This document shows positions 50,859 to 60,352 of a stretch of 64,000 bases of DNA, piece by piece. Every line of letters starts with the position of its first letter. The first letter of the stretch is position 1. The translations under genes were made by a program, and so were the position numbers. Source of the DNA: Terriglobales bacterium (lineage in GTDB: Bacteria > Acidobacteriota > Terriglobia > Terriglobales > Acidobacteriaceae); NCBI GenBank assembly GCA_025934735.1, contig JAICWP010000008.1, forward strand, positions 62,001 to 126,000. The letters are read 5' to 3'. Below the pieces are notes generated by a model, which had not been told where the DNA came from, searched no databases, and saw only the letters and a program-made list of their open reading frames with translations.

Positions 50859-51256
50859 AAGCCCTCTTTTCAACTGCGATTTCTGAATCCAGGATTTCCT
50901 GTTTACGAGGTCAATATGCGCGGAGTGGAATTCTTTGGCAATGCACAGCGGCTGAAAGTTAGGTGAAAACTGGATACACGACTAAGTTGCAGAGCCGGTG
51001 AATCTTTGCGGCCCGGATGACAAGAGACAAGAGGTGGCCCCTCGCAGGGCTACGCTGCCCTTCTTTCCCAAAATGGAATCACTGGGCGTTGCTAATTTGG
51101 AATTTCCTGCCGTGTAACGGGCGAGCGAGATGTATTGTGGTTAGGTGAGCAGTGAGCTCGTGTAGTGGGTGGTTGCGTTTGCATGTCGACCGGAGTGTTT
51201 TCTGTGCAGATGAGCTAACCCAAAGTCGCGACCATCTGATCGTGTCTGAGGTGGGT
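50859..51256. other. intergenic stretch without a convincing gene
   Basis: About 400 bp between two divergent genes. I see no RNA family, repeat or operator. Base composition is lower in GC than the flanks, which continues into the two genes to the right. Confidence 0.4.
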
Positions 51257-53110
51257 ATGTTGCCCACCACCAATCCGGTTCGGTTTGCTTCCTTCGAGAT
51301 GGATCCCTCGAGTGGAGAAGTGCGCCGGAACGGTATCAAGCTTAGGCTCGGCGAGCAGCCGTTCCGCGTACTTTGCATGTTGGTCGAACATGCCGGGCGG
51401 GTTGTGGGGCGTGAGGAACTGCGGCAGCAGCTCTGGCCTGCCGACACCTTCGTCGATTTTGAGCATAGCGTCAATGCGGCGGTGAAGCGCCTGCGGGAGG
51501 TGCTGGACGATTCGGCTGAGACCCCTCGTTTCATTGAAACTCTCCCCCGCCATGGCTACCGTTTCATTTGTCCCATCGAGGTGCCCCAAACTGAAAAATT
51601 TGCAGCGTCCACCGCCAGACACCGGCGGCTTTGGGCTGGTGGGCTCGTGCTGGTGTCAATGGCCGCAATAGGTATCCTCTATATTCGACCATGGCGTCGC
51701 GGATCGCCTCCCTCTGCTCATAACACAATTCGCTCGCTGGCTGTCCTCCCCATGGAAGATCTGTCCCATGATCCCAAGCAGGAGTACTTTTCTGATGGAA
51801 TGACGGAGGCCCTAATTACGGAGTTGGGCCGCCTTCCTGGTCTACGGGTAATCTCGCGGCAATCGGTCATGCAGTACAAGGGGACCGCCAAGACCGTTCC
51901 TCAGATCGCGCGCGAGCTTAACGTCGACGCCCTAGTCGAAGGTGCTGCATTGCACGAGGGCAACAAGGTCCGCATCAGCACCCAACTTACCCGCGCCGAG
52001 CCGGAAGAGCATTTGTGGGCGGCTAGTTACGAGCGCGATCTGCGCGGCATGATAGCTCTGCAACGTCAGATTGCCTCGGACATCGCTGCTCAGATAAACG
52101 TCGCGCTCACGTCAGAACAACCTGCGCAGCCGCCCTCAGCCCGTCCCGTCCATGCTAAAGCTCTCCAAGCATACCTGCAAGGTAGCTACGCGTTGAGCAT
52201 GGTTGGCCTACCCAATGCCACAGCTGCCCTATATTTTCGGCAGGCTATTGCGTTCGATCCAAGCTATGCTCAAGCTTATGTCGGGCTCTGCCTAGCAGAT
52301 GTTCAAATGGGTCTCGGAGTCGGCCCTTTATCTCCGCAGCAGGCCCTTGCGGAGGCGAGAGGTGCGGCGCTGCAGGCCGCCAAGCTGGATGCAACTCTCG
52401 GTGACGCCCACAGCTGCTTAGCATGGGTGAAGGCTTTTGGTGAGTGGAACTGGTCAGGAGCTGACAGTGCTTTCCGCAAAGCAGTTAAGCTCAGCCCCAA
52501 CTCTGTCCAAGCGCATCGGCTCTATTCCTGGTATCTGTCCGCCATGGGGAGACATGAGCAAGCGATTGCAGAAGGCCGGCGGGCTCGCGAGCTTGATCCT
52601 CTGTCGCTCGCAGCTGCTTATACGATGGCGTCCTCGTACTGGTGGGCACGACAATATCAGTCCTGTGCGGCGGAGGCGCTGACCCTTGAGCGAATGGATC
52701 CCACTTTCCCGGGAGCCCAAGCACTCCGCGGATTAGTGTACTTGCAAACCGGGTCCTATTATGAGGCTGTATCTCGGTTTGAACGGGCCCTGAGCCTATC
52801 ATACGGAGACCTGCCAGTTTGGAGTCTTGCTCGCCTGGGTTGCGCCTATTCGCAATCAGGCAGAAGAGATGAGGCACTCCAGGTTTTGGACCAACTCCTC
52901 GGGGCAAAACACCCATACATCTCCCCGTACGCGGTTGCGTTTCTGTACACCAGCTTGGGCAATAAGAACAAAGCATTCGAGTGGCTTGAAAAAGCCTATG
53001 CCGAGCGTAATCCCATGTTGGCCTTTTTAAAGGTTGAGCCCATGCTCGATCCGCTGCGCTCCGACCCGCGCTATGCCGACCTGCTGCGCCGCATCAACTT
53101 CCCGCCTTAG
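51257..53110 (+). CDS. winged-helix/TPR regulator, CadC/TolB-like type
   Basis: ATG 51257 gives 617 residues; the frame extends upstream to 51152, and the exact start is uncertain. A trans_reg_C winged helix (about 8-105: FASFEMDPSSGEVRRNGIKL, then RFIETLPRHGYRFICPIEV) is followed by one membrane segment (about 128-146). A TolB-N-like domain comes next (SLAVLPMEDLSHDPKQEYFS, then GMTEALITELGRLPGL). About five TPR-like repeats fill 290-600. This is the common acidobacterial 'CadC-TPR' layout, a membrane-bound sensor-regulator. Codons such as GCT, TAT and CTA are more frequent than in the neighbours, so it may be acquired. Confidence 0.82.
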   Translation: MLPTTNPVRFASFEMDPSSGEVRRNGIKLRLGEQPFRVLCMLVEHAGRVVGREELRQQLWPADTFVDFEHSVNAAVKRLREVLDDSAETPRFIETLPRHGYRFICPIEVPQTEKFAASTARHRRLWAGGLVLVSMAAIGILYIRPWRRGSPPSAHNTIRSLAVLPMEDLSHDPKQEYFSDGMTEALITELGRLPGLRVISRQSVMQYKGTAKTVPQIARELNVDALVEGAALHEGNKVRISTQLTRAEPEEHLWAASYERDLRGMIALQRQIASDIAAQINVALTSEQPAQPPSARPVHAKALQAYLQGSYALSMVGLPNATAALYFRQAIAFDPSYAQAYVGLCLADVQMGLGVGPLSPQQALAEARGAALQAAKLDATLGDAHSCLAWVKAFGEWNWSGADSAFRKAVKLSPNSVQAHRLYSWYLSAMGRHEQAIAEGRRARELDPLSLAAAYTMASSYWWARQYQSCAAEALTLERMDPTFPGAQALRGLVYLQTGSYYEAVSRFERALSLSYGDLPVWSLARLGCAYSQSGRRDEALQVLDQLLGAKHPYISPYAVAFLYTSLGNKNKAFEWLEKAYAERNPMLAFLKVEPMLDPLRSDPRYADLLRRINFPP

Positions 53111-53392
53111 GAACTGCTGCAGCCGTGAAGATTCGTCAGTCGAAGCCACTCGCGCAGGAAGTGCTTGAGCGCACGGTCAAGAATGACTAGCGCGAAATCG
53201 CCTTCTCGCCTTTCATTCGCCCCACGCCACCTGCGCCTACGCCCAATGGAGCATGACTGGTGATAAATCGCCATCTCACTTTTCATTTCGCTCAACACGG
53301 CCTGTGTTTTGTGAGTACGCTAAAGCTGTTCACGTCATTCATCCGATGACACTTTGCTGCGGGGGAAGTCTAAGGGAAGTGTTGGAGGCGCT

Positions 53393-54916
53393 GTGGGTGT
53401 TCAAGACTTACTCTGGGCTCGCGTTCCGAAGGGTGTTCGGCACTGGACCACACGAGTTCTATCATTCCCGCTGCTGGCCGCAATCATATTAGCCCCATTG
53501 CTGAGCGGCCTGAACACTGCAGGTGTGGAAGGCGGAGCGCGTTCATCCTCGGAGCCGTCTGGGGGAATTGAGCTCTCTACTTGCAAACTGGCCGGAGTTT
53601 CGCAACCGGCACGATGCGGCACCCTCGAAGTCCTCGAGGATCCGAATAGACCGCAGGGACGTCGCCTCCGAATCGGTATGGCCGTGATTCCCGCGACCGG
53701 CGATCATCCGCGTCCAGACCCGATTGCGGTGTTGATGGGCGGACCAGGCGAAGACGCGATTAGCGCAGCCGAAGTATACGCGAAGCAGTTCGCACCCCTA
53801 CGCCATGACCGTGACATCTTGCTGCTGGACCAGCGAGGCACCGGCCGCTCCGGTGCGTTGCGTTGCAGTCTCTTTTCGACGCAGCACCCCGAGGCAAGCC
53901 TCCGTGACCTGTTTCCGGTTGCAGCAGTCGAGGCATGTGAACGAGCGCTGCGTCAGCAAGCCGATCTCACCCAGTACACCTATAGCCGCTTCGCGAACGA
54001 TCTGGAACGGGTACGACGGAGCCTGGGCTACGGACCATTGAACTTGTTCGCAGGCTCATACGGCACTCGAGCCGCGCAGGTATACCTGCGAATGTACCCA
54101 GAAAGCGTGCGGACCGTTTATATGGGCAGTGTTGTTCCCATAGACGTGCCCGGACCTCTTCCTTTTGCAAAGACGGAGCAAGCGGCGCTCCAGAAGATGT
54201 TCGATGCCTGCACCGCGGATTCGTCCTGCCACTCTGCGTTCCCGCACTTGCGGGACGAGTTTCGCCAGATGTCCGCTCGCTTGGCCTCGGGAAGTGTGCG
54301 GGTAGCTGTGCCAGGCCATAGCGGCACCCTTCCTCTTTCTTGCGGCCGAGTCGCCGAGTGGTTTCGCGGGCTACTCTACAGGCCCCGAACCTCTACGAAT
54401 CTTCCATGGATGATCCACCGGGCCTACCTCGGAGATTGGACGCCCATTGTGGAAGGTATTCTGTCCGATGCTCGTGAAGCCGACTCCGATTTAAGTTTAG
54501 GATTGTTTTTCTCGATCACCTGTAACGAGGACATCCCATTCATCAGAGACGAGAAAGTTTCGGCTGAAACACAGGGCACTTTTTTGGGCGACTATCGTGT
54601 GCGTCAGCAACAGGCCGCCTGCAAGTATTGGCCGAAAGCCTCGCTCCCAAAGGGCTATCGGGAGCCTTTGCGATCGTCCGTGCCCACGGTATTCGCTTCT
54701 GGCGACACCGACGGTGGGACACCGCTTTGGTTCATGAAGCACACCGCCCAGGGTTTCTCGCATCGGCTCGAAGTGGTTCTACGTGGGCAGGGGCACACCG
54801 AGTGGAATGACTGCATCGCCGAGATATACCAGCAGGTCGTCGTTTCCGGCTCAGTGGGAAGCAATAGGACGCTGACCTGCCCGAAAGTGCCCCAACCGCC
54901 ATTCAAGACGCGCTAG
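53393..54916 (+). CDS. alpha/beta hydrolase, TAP (tripeptidyl aminopeptidase)-like
   Basis: GTG 53393, four bases after GGAGG, gives 507 residues; a TTG at 53354 would add 13. A hydrophobic stretch (VLSFPLLAAIILAPLLSGLN, about 25-45) acts as signal peptide or anchor. The hydrolase core has LMGGPGEDAISAA for the oxyanion hole, LLDQRGTGRSG, the nucleophile elbow AGSYGT (Ser), the Asp in SGDTDGGTP and the His in GQGHTEW, so the triad is complete. Related enzymes cleave N-terminal peptides or hydrolyse haloalkanes or esters. It shares the A/T-ending codon style of the gene before it. Confidence 0.8.
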   Translation: MGVQDLLWARVPKGVRHWTTRVLSFPLLAAIILAPLLSGLNTAGVEGGARSSSEPSGGIELSTCKLAGVSQPARCGTLEVLEDPNRPQGRRLRIGMAVIPATGDHPRPDPIAVLMGGPGEDAISAAEVYAKQFAPLRHDRDILLLDQRGTGRSGALRCSLFSTQHPEASLRDLFPVAAVEACERALRQQADLTQYTYSRFANDLERVRRSLGYGPLNLFAGSYGTRAAQVYLRMYPESVRTVYMGSVVPIDVPGPLPFAKTEQAALQKMFDACTADSSCHSAFPHLRDEFRQMSARLASGSVRVAVPGHSGTLPLSCGRVAEWFRGLLYRPRTSTNLPWMIHRAYLGDWTPIVEGILSDAREADSDLSLGLFFSITCNEDIPFIRDEKVSAETQGTFLGDYRVRQQQAACKYWPKASLPKGYREPLRSSVPTVFASGDTDGGTPLWFMKHTAQGFSHRLEVVLRGQGHTEWNDCIAEIYQQVVVSGSVGSNRTLTCPKVPQPPFKTR

Positions 54917-54969
54917 GAACGGCCTGCAATCGGACTGAGAACTTGCGTACGCGTTACCCGGTGCTGCTC

Positions 54970-55659
54970 CTACGCCAGCGCCTGAGCCAATTCTTCGGGT
55001 GAGTCCACCAGCAGGTCAGGCGGCAGTGTCTGCAGAGTTTGGGGAGCGAAGCCATAGGTCACGCCGCAGGTCCAGGCGCCGGCATTTTGGCCGGTCAGCA
55101 CGTCAATGGAGGAATCGCCAACAATGATGGTTTCTTCCGGCGCGGCCCCGGCCTCTGCCATCAGCTTGCGCGCGCCCTCCGGGTCAGGCTTCTTGGTGGA
55201 AAAGCTGTTGCCGCCGTAGACCTGGTCGAAGAAAGGCTTGAGTCCCAGCGCCTCCACGATTTGCCGGGAAGGGTTTACCGGCTTATTGGAGAGCACGGCC
55301 ATGTGGCGCTCGCTTCCGTTGCGGCCCCGGCGCAAGGCGGCCAGCATCTCCGGCACTCCCGGGTAGGCATGGGTGTGGTCCAGCTTGTGGACGCGGTAGT
55401 AGGAAAGAAAGTATTCCAGGGCCTCATCGAGGAAATAATGATCGTTTGGGTCGCCCAGGGCGCGCCGGATCAGCATGGGAGCGCCGTCGCCGACGTAGGT
55501 GGCAATGATTTCCGGAGGCAGCTCGGGGCGCTGAAAGTGCCGCAACATGGCATTGACGGAATTGACCAGGTCAACGCGCGAGTCAATCAGCGTGCCATCC
55601 AGGTCAAAAATCAGCAGCTTGAGCGGCTTACCATCCAGATTACGATTGCTTCTAACCAT
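54970..55659 (-). CDS. gph: phosphoglycolate phosphatase-like HAD hydrolase
   Basis: ATG 55659 gives 229 residues; a TTG at 55668 is three codons upstream. HAD motifs are complete: LIFDLDGTLIDSRVDL (two Asp), VLSNKP, KKPDPEGARKL and IVGDSSIDVLTGQNAGAWTC. The cap and length fit Gph, which removes phosphate from 2-phosphoglycolate arising from DNA-end repair, though other small phosphates are possible. It diverges from the E1 gene. Confidence 0.82.
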   Translation of the reverse strand: MVRSNRNLDGKPLKLLIFDLDGTLIDSRVDLVNSVNAMLRHFQRPELPPEIIATYVGDGAPMLIRRALGDPNDHYFLDEALEYFLSYYRVHKLDHTHAYPGVPEMLAALRRGRNGSERHMAVLSNKPVNPSRQIVEALGLKPFFDQVYGGNSFSTKKPDPEGARKLMAEAGAAPEETIIVGDSSIDVLTGQNAGAWTCGVTYGFAPQTLQTLPPDLLVDSPEELAQALA

Positions 55660-55793
55660 TGGTCCCAAGGGGCTGCGGCTGGTTGGATGCGCCCCTAATC
55701 CAGTATATTCGTACAGCTCTCTGTGGCTTACAATGCGACGGGAGTGTGCTGCGCATCCAATGACTGTGCCGAAGATTACTTCTGAGGAGTCGG

Positions 55794-58025
55794 ATGGCGA
55801 CCACCAAAGTAGAACCTAAGCCTGTCAAAGGGCCTGCCCAGGCCAGCCGCGGGCCGGAAAAGACCTACGACGGCCTCACCGGCAAGCAGTTAATCGAGCT
55901 CTACCGCCTGATGTTCCTGTCCCGGCGGCTGGACGACCGGGAAATCCTCCTCAAACGCCAGCAGAAGATCTTCTTCCAGATATCCGGAGCGGGGCACGAA
56001 GCCATGGGGGTGGCCGCTGGGCTGGTGCTTAAGCCCGGTTACGACTGGTTTTATCCCTACTACCGGGACCGGGCGCTGTGCCTCTCGCTAGGCGTGACTC
56101 CCCTGGAAATGCTGCTCCAGGCGGTGGGCTCCGCCGAAGATGCCGCGTCCGGCGGACGGCAGATGCCCTCCCACTGGGCCGATCCCAAACTCAACATAGT
56201 GACCGGTTCCTCGCCTACCGGTAGCCAGTTGCTGCAGGCGGCAGGCTGCGCCGAGGCTGGCCGGTTCTATGCCGCCCATCCCGAAGCGACAAAGAAGGCG
56301 TCTGGCGACTACCGCGAATTCAAGGATGTTCACTTCCAGGGCGACGAAATCACCTACGTCTCCTGCGGTGAAGGCGCCACCAGTGAAGGCGAGTTCTGGG
56401 AAACCATGAACACCGCCTCCACCCGCAAGCTGCCGGTGATGATCTGCGTGGAGGATAACGAGTACGCCATTTCTGTGCCCATTGAGGTGCAGACGGCGGG
56501 GGGCAATATTTCCAGGCTGGTGGCCAATTTCCCCCATTTTTATTTTGCGGAATTTGACGGCACTGATCCGGTGGCCAGCTACACGGCATTCCGCAAGGCC
56601 GCGGAGCATATCCGCGCGGGCAAGGGAGCCGCCTTCCTGCACGGCCACGTGGTGCGCCCTTACTCTCATTCGCTCTCCGATGACGAGCGCCTCTACCGCC
56701 CAGAAACAGAGCGGCGGGAGGAATCCAAGCGTGATCCTATTGGCCGCCTGCAGATGTTCCTGGTGCGGGAAGGCATTCTGGACGAGGAAGGCATCACCCG
56801 CCTGGAGAAGCAGGTGGAAGCCGAGGTGCAGGAGGCGAGCGACCAGGCTGTAGCCGCCGCCAAGCCGGCGCCGGATTCCGTGATGCAGTTCATTTACTCG
56901 CCCACTCTTGATCCGGCTTCCCCGGCGTTCGCCAGCGAGCCGGTGTTCGCCAATCCCAAGAACCAGGCCCAGCCCACCATTGCGGCCGCCACCGCGCAGA
57001 AAACCATGGCCGACTTGATCAACGCCTGCCTGCATGACGAGATGAAGCGCGACCCGCGGATTCTGGTGTTTGGTGAAGATGTGGCCGATTGCAGCCGCGA
57101 AGAGTACCTGCAGCAGAAGCTGATTAAGGGCAAGGGCGGAGTCTTCAAGCTGACCTCCGGCCTGCAGCGGGAGTTCGGCTCTGACCGGGTATTCAATTCC
57201 CCCTTGGCCGAGGCCAACATCGTGGGCCGGGCTACCGGCATGGCCACACGCGGCCTGAAGCCGGTGGTCGAAATCCAATTCTTTGACTACATCTGGCCGG
57301 CGATGATGCAGCTGCGCAACGAGCTGCCGCTCATTCGCTGGCGCTCGGCCAACGCCTTTTCCGCGCCCACCGTGATTCGCGTGGCCATTGGCGGCTATCT
57401 CACCGGAGGGGCCATTTACCACTCCCAGTGCGGCGAAAGCATCTTCACGCACATTCCGGGCTTGCGGGTTGTGTTCCCGTCGAATGCGCTGGATGCCAAC
57501 GGGCTGCTGCGCACCGCGATCCGCTGCGATGATCCTGTAATGTTTCTGGAACATAAACGGCTTTACCGCGAAACCTTTGGCCGCTCGCCTTATCCCGGGC
57601 CGGAGTACATGGTGCCCTTCGGCAAGGCCAAGGTGGTGCAGGAGGGAAGCGATCTGACCGTCATCACTTATGGGGCGGTGCTGCCGCGCGCCCTGCAGGC
57701 GGCACAACGCTTGCAGAGGGAGCAGGGAATCAGCGTGGAGTTGATTGACCTGCGCACCTTGAATCCCTACGACTGGGAGGCGATTGCCAACTCCGTTCGC
57801 AAGACCAGTCGCGCCCTGGTGGCCTATGAAGACACCCTGAGCTGGGGCTACGGCGCCGAGATCGCCGCGCGCATTGCCGACGAGCTTTTCGAGGACCTGG
57901 ACGCGCCGGTGCGCCGCATTGCCGCGAAGGATGTTTTTGTCGCCTATCAGCCGCTGCTGGAAGAGAAAATCCTGCCTCAGTCCGAGGACATAGAGCGCGC
58001 CATGCTGGAACTGGCGGAGTTCTGA
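55794..58025 (+). CDS. 2-oxoacid dehydrogenase E1, fused alpha and beta subunits
   Basis: ATG 55794 has GAGGAG 4 nt upstream; 743 residues. The N-terminal half is an E1-alpha (about 35-355) with the thiamine-diphosphate motif [16 protein letters not shown] then [10 protein letters not shown] linker rich in Pro and Ala (about 370-400) precedes the beta half: the pyrimidine domain ([20 protein letters not shown]) and the C-terminal domain with the end [19 protein letters not shown]. Most bacteria use two chains; fusion in one reading frame is less common. The usual E2 and E3 genes are not adjacent. The substrate could be branched-chain 2-oxoacids or pyruvate. Confidence 0.87.
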   Translation: MATTKVEPKPVKGPAQASRGPEKTYDGLTGKQLIELYRLMFLSRRLDDREILLKRQQKIFFQISGAGHEAMGVAAGLVLKPGYDWFYPYYRDRALCLSLGVTPLEMLLQAVGSAEDAASGGRQMPSHWADPKLNIVTGSSPTGSQLLQAAGCAEAGRFYAAHPEATKKASGDYREFKDVHFQGDEITYVSCGEGATSEGEFWETMNTASTRKLPVMICVEDNEYAISVPIEVQTAGGNISRLVANFPHFYFAEFDGTDPVASYTAFRKAAEHIRAGKGAAFLHGHVVRPYSHSLSDDERLYRPETERREESKRDPIGRLQMFLVREGILDEEGITRLEKQVEAEVQEASDQAVAAAKPAPDSVMQFIYSPTLDPASPAFASEPVFANPKNQAQPTIAAATAQKTMADLINACLHDEMKRDPRILVFGEDVADCSREEYLQQKLIKGKGGVFKLTSGLQREFGSDRVFNSPLAEANIVGRATGMATRGLKPVVEIQFFDYIWPAMMQLRNELPLIRWRSANAFSAPTVIRVAIGGYLTGGAIYHSQCGESIFTHIPGLRVVFPSNALDANGLLRTAIRCDDPVMFLEHKRLYRETFGRSPYPGPEYMVPFGKAKVVQEGSDLTVITYGAVLPRALQAAQRLQREQGISVELIDLRTLNPYDWEAIANSVRKTSRALVAYEDTLSWGYGAEIAARIADELFEDLDAPVRRIAAKDVFVAYQPLLEEKILPQSEDIERAMLELAEF

Positions 58026-58215
58026 GCTTAAATCGTCACCAAGACAAAGAGGCGCTGAGAAGAGAGAAATAGGGTGGTGAGGGTTGCCGCCCGGCGCCTG
58101 ACACGTGAATTTGACAAGAAGTAAGAATAGTGCAGTCCCGTCGGGAATCGGGTCACTCAGCGTTGCCTGCGTTTTCTTTCAGCATGACTCTGAGCTGGAG
58201 TGGGTGTCAGTGAAC

Positions 58216-58416
58216 ATGTCGCCAGGACCCGGCGGAACCAACATAATAATGCTGGCATTGGGATCCCTAGCCATTTTTATGGGCTTTTTTGCGACAGGAA
58301 TACGAGGAGCATTTGGCGGTGGACCCACGCGCCCCCTAACTCCTGCAGGTCGAGTGATTCTCATTGTGACTGGTATCCTGCTCCTTGGGACCGGGCTGCA
58401 CCGCCTCTTGAAATAA
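58216..58416 (+). CDS. small membrane protein of unknown function
   Basis: ATG 58216 (or GTG 58210, behind GGAG) gives about 66 residues; the frame runs back to 58105 without coding signs. Two membrane segments (NIIMLALGSLAIFMGFFATG and VILIVTGILLLGTGLH) are joined by a Gly/Pro/Arg loop. I see no family. It follows the E1 gene by about 190 bp and converges with the SpoIIE gene. Confidence 0.5.
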   Translation: MSPGPGGTNIIMLALGSLAIFMGFFATGIRGAFGGGPTRPLTPAGRVILIVTGILLLGTGLHRLLK

Positions 58417-58474
58417 GTCATTATGATAAGAGGAGCCTAATAACATCAAAAGACCAGCCCAACACTAAGGGCTC

Positions 58475-59713
58475 TTAGCAGGTAGCCGACGCGTAAGATT
58501 TCGTCTCCGTGTCAGCCACGGAAACCACGATCAACGTGGCATCGTCCGCCAGTTGCGAATCGCAGAACTTTTTCACTTGGGCCAGCAAGCGGTTCTTTAA
58601 CTCCGCGGAGGAACATTGCGCCTGGCCGTTCGCTGCGTCGGTGAGCCGCTGTTCGCCAAATTCCTCGCCGTCGGGCTTGGCCGCCTCGGTGATGCCATCG
58701 GTGAACAGCAATAACCGGTCGCCGCGATTAAGCTCCACCATCGAATCCTCGTATTTCCACTCGGGAAACACCCCCAGCAGCGCGCCTCCGTTATCAAGTT
58801 GCTGGGCGGAGCGTGCGCCGTTCAGCAGGATGGGACGGAGGTGGCCGGCATTGGTGTATGCGAGTGTGCGGTGTTCTGCGTCCAGCACGCCGTAAAATAG
58901 GGTCACGAATTTTCCCGACGCAATGTTGTTGCACAGCACGGAATTGACTCTGCTGCACAGCCAGGCGGGCGAGGCGGCATCAGAAGCGAACGCGCGTACG
59001 GTGGCCTGCACGTTGGCCATGAGCAGGGCCGCGGAAACGCTTTTCCCCACCACATCGGCGATGCAGATGCCAAGCTTGCCTTCGCCCAGCCTGATCACGT
59101 CAAAGTAGTCGCCGCCCACCACCCGTGCCGGCTCCCAGGCCCCGGCGATATCAAAACCCGGGACCTGCGGAATATCCTTGGGCATCAGCGCCTGCTGGAT
59201 CTCTCGCGCCCGCTCCAGTTCCTGCGCCTGCAGTTCGCGCTGGGCGATTTCCAGGTCCACTGCCTGCTGCAGTTGGCGGTTGCTGCGCTCCAGCCGGGTC
59301 TTAGTTGCATAGTAAATCTGGGCGACGATACCGAAAATCACAGTGGCGACAAACGGAAATTTCCAACTCCCTCTCAAAACCGGGAACAAGGGCGGCCGCG
59401 GCGCAGAGAACGTGACCAGGTATACGACTGTCGTGGAAAACACGACTGCAAAGGGCGTGAACACCAGCAGAAGGAGCAAGTACGTGACCCAGTAAGTGGC
59501 AAATGGCCTGTGGGCATAAAGGATGCCCAACTTGTCTTTGAACAGGACAGTCAGATTGCAGAGGAGCAGAGAATAAATCAGGGTCACGAGCAGGCCGGCA
59601 CGCTGCGGCTCTATCGCCCAGAAGATTGCATATACAGCAAGGGCAATACCGATGTAGAGCTGCTGCCGGCGCAACCAGCGGAAGAACCCTGACGAGTTGG
59701 TCTGGAACGTCAT
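58475..59713 (-). CDS. SpoIIE-family PP2C phosphatase with membrane domain
   Basis: This 412-residue protein has four or five N-terminal membrane segments (about 15-135) and a helical linker (about 140-180: QLQQAVDLEIAQRELQAQEL). The SpoIIE/RsbU phosphatase domain (about 190-400) has the metal-binding acids in GGDYFDVIRL, DVVGKSVSAAL, TNAGH, LFTDGITEA and DDATL. It dephosphorylates a STAS-type anti-sigma antagonist in partner switching. The one STAS protein in this window lacks the serine, so its true partner is elsewhere. There is no sensor domain besides the membrane part. Confidence 0.88.
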   Translation of the reverse strand: MTFQTNSSGFFRWLRRQQLYIGIALAVYAIFWAIEPQRAGLLVTLIYSLLLCNLTVLFKDKLGILYAHRPFATYWVTYLLLLLVFTPFAVVFSTTVVYLVTFSAPRPPLFPVLRGSWKFPFVATVIFGIVAQIYYATKTRLERSNRQLQQAVDLEIAQRELQAQELERAREIQQALMPKDIPQVPGFDIAGAWEPARVVGGDYFDVIRLGEGKLGICIADVVGKSVSAALLMANVQATVRAFASDAASPAWLCSRVNSVLCNNIASGKFVTLFYGVLDAEHRTLAYTNAGHLRPILLNGARSAQQLDNGGALLGVFPEWKYEDSMVELNRGDRLLLFTDGITEAAKPDGEEFGEQRLTDAANGQAQCSSAELKNRLLAQVKKFCDSQLADDATLIVVSVADTETKSYASATC

Positions 59714-59782
59714 CGCCCTCGAGGAGGGATTTTAGAGCCGGGCCGAACATTGAGTCTGTGACCTGGCTCACCGCAAGCCGGT

Positions 59783-60211
59783 CTAACCGGTCGAGGCGGC
59801 TCTTCGGCTGCCGCCACGGCCGCGGCCCAGGATCGCGTCCAGGGCAATGGGGCCGGCGCCGAAGAAAATCAGGGCCAGGCTCAAGGCCGCAAGCGTCATG
59901 GGAAGTTGGTAGTTGCCCTGGCCGACGAGCCCGTTTTTCCAGTGCACCTTGGCAATCGCCACCACCATGTCAATGAGCAGCGCGACCGCGGCAGGACGGG
60001 TCAACAGGCCAATGATGATCAAAATACCGCCGAAAAACTCGGCGCCCGCGGAAAGATAGGCCGACCACCAGGGCAGGCCCATGCTGCTGAAGAATTTTTC
60101 TACGCCCTGTATGCCGGTCACCTTGGGATAGCCATGCACGATCATCACCGCGCCCAGGGCAATGCGCATGCTCAGCAGGCCGAGGAGTTGCAGCTTATCC
60201 AGAATTCTCAT
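59783..60211 (-). CDS. DoxX-family membrane protein
   Basis: ATG 60211, just behind GGGGAG, gives 142 residues; the frame extends to 60268. Four membrane segments and the DoxX pattern are visible: LSMRIALGAVMIVHGYPKVT, FFSSMGLPWWSAYLSAGAEF, then GGILIIIGLLTRPAA. Members support thiosulfate oxidation, oxidative-stress complexes or are unknown. It sits between the phosphatase and the desaturase genes on the same strand, with short inverted repeats on its right. Confidence 0.82.
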   Translation of the reverse strand: MRILDKLQLLGLLSMRIALGAVMIVHGYPKVTGIQGVEKFFSSMGLPWWSAYLSAGAEFFGGILIIIGLLTRPAAVALLIDMVVAIAKVHWKNGLVGQGNYQLPMTLAALSLALIFFGAGPIALDAILGRGRGGSRRAASTG

Positions 60212-60231
60212 TTGCTCCCCGAATAAGAGCT

Positions 60232-60351
60232 CCACCGCAGAGTACGCGGAGGACGCTGAGGTTGGCACAAATGGAACTAAAGCGCAGGATTCACCTTAAA
60301 ACGTCGTGTCTTGACCCAGATTCCTCTGCGTCCTCTGTGTCCTCGGCGGTT
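60232..60351. repeat. pair of inverted GAGGAC(G/A)C-type microrepeats
   Basis: CACCGCAGAGTACGCGGAGG-ACGCTGAGG (60232-60261) and, inverted, CCTCTGCGTCCTCTGTGTCC-TCGGCGGT (60323-60350) are the same degenerate unit facing each other across about 60 bp. Related phrases are widespread between genes in Acidobacteriota from memory. They fill the gap between doxX and the desaturase gene. Confidence 0.45.
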
Positions 60352-60352
60352 T

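Noticed and set aside
53107-53298. 63-residue minus-strand frame after the TPR gene
   Set aside because: No ribosome-binding site and no family; overlaps an imperfect direct repeat.
56088-57707. 539-residue minus-strand open frame
   Set aside because: Antisense shadow of the E1 gene, with His/Gly/Arg-rich sequence and no domain.
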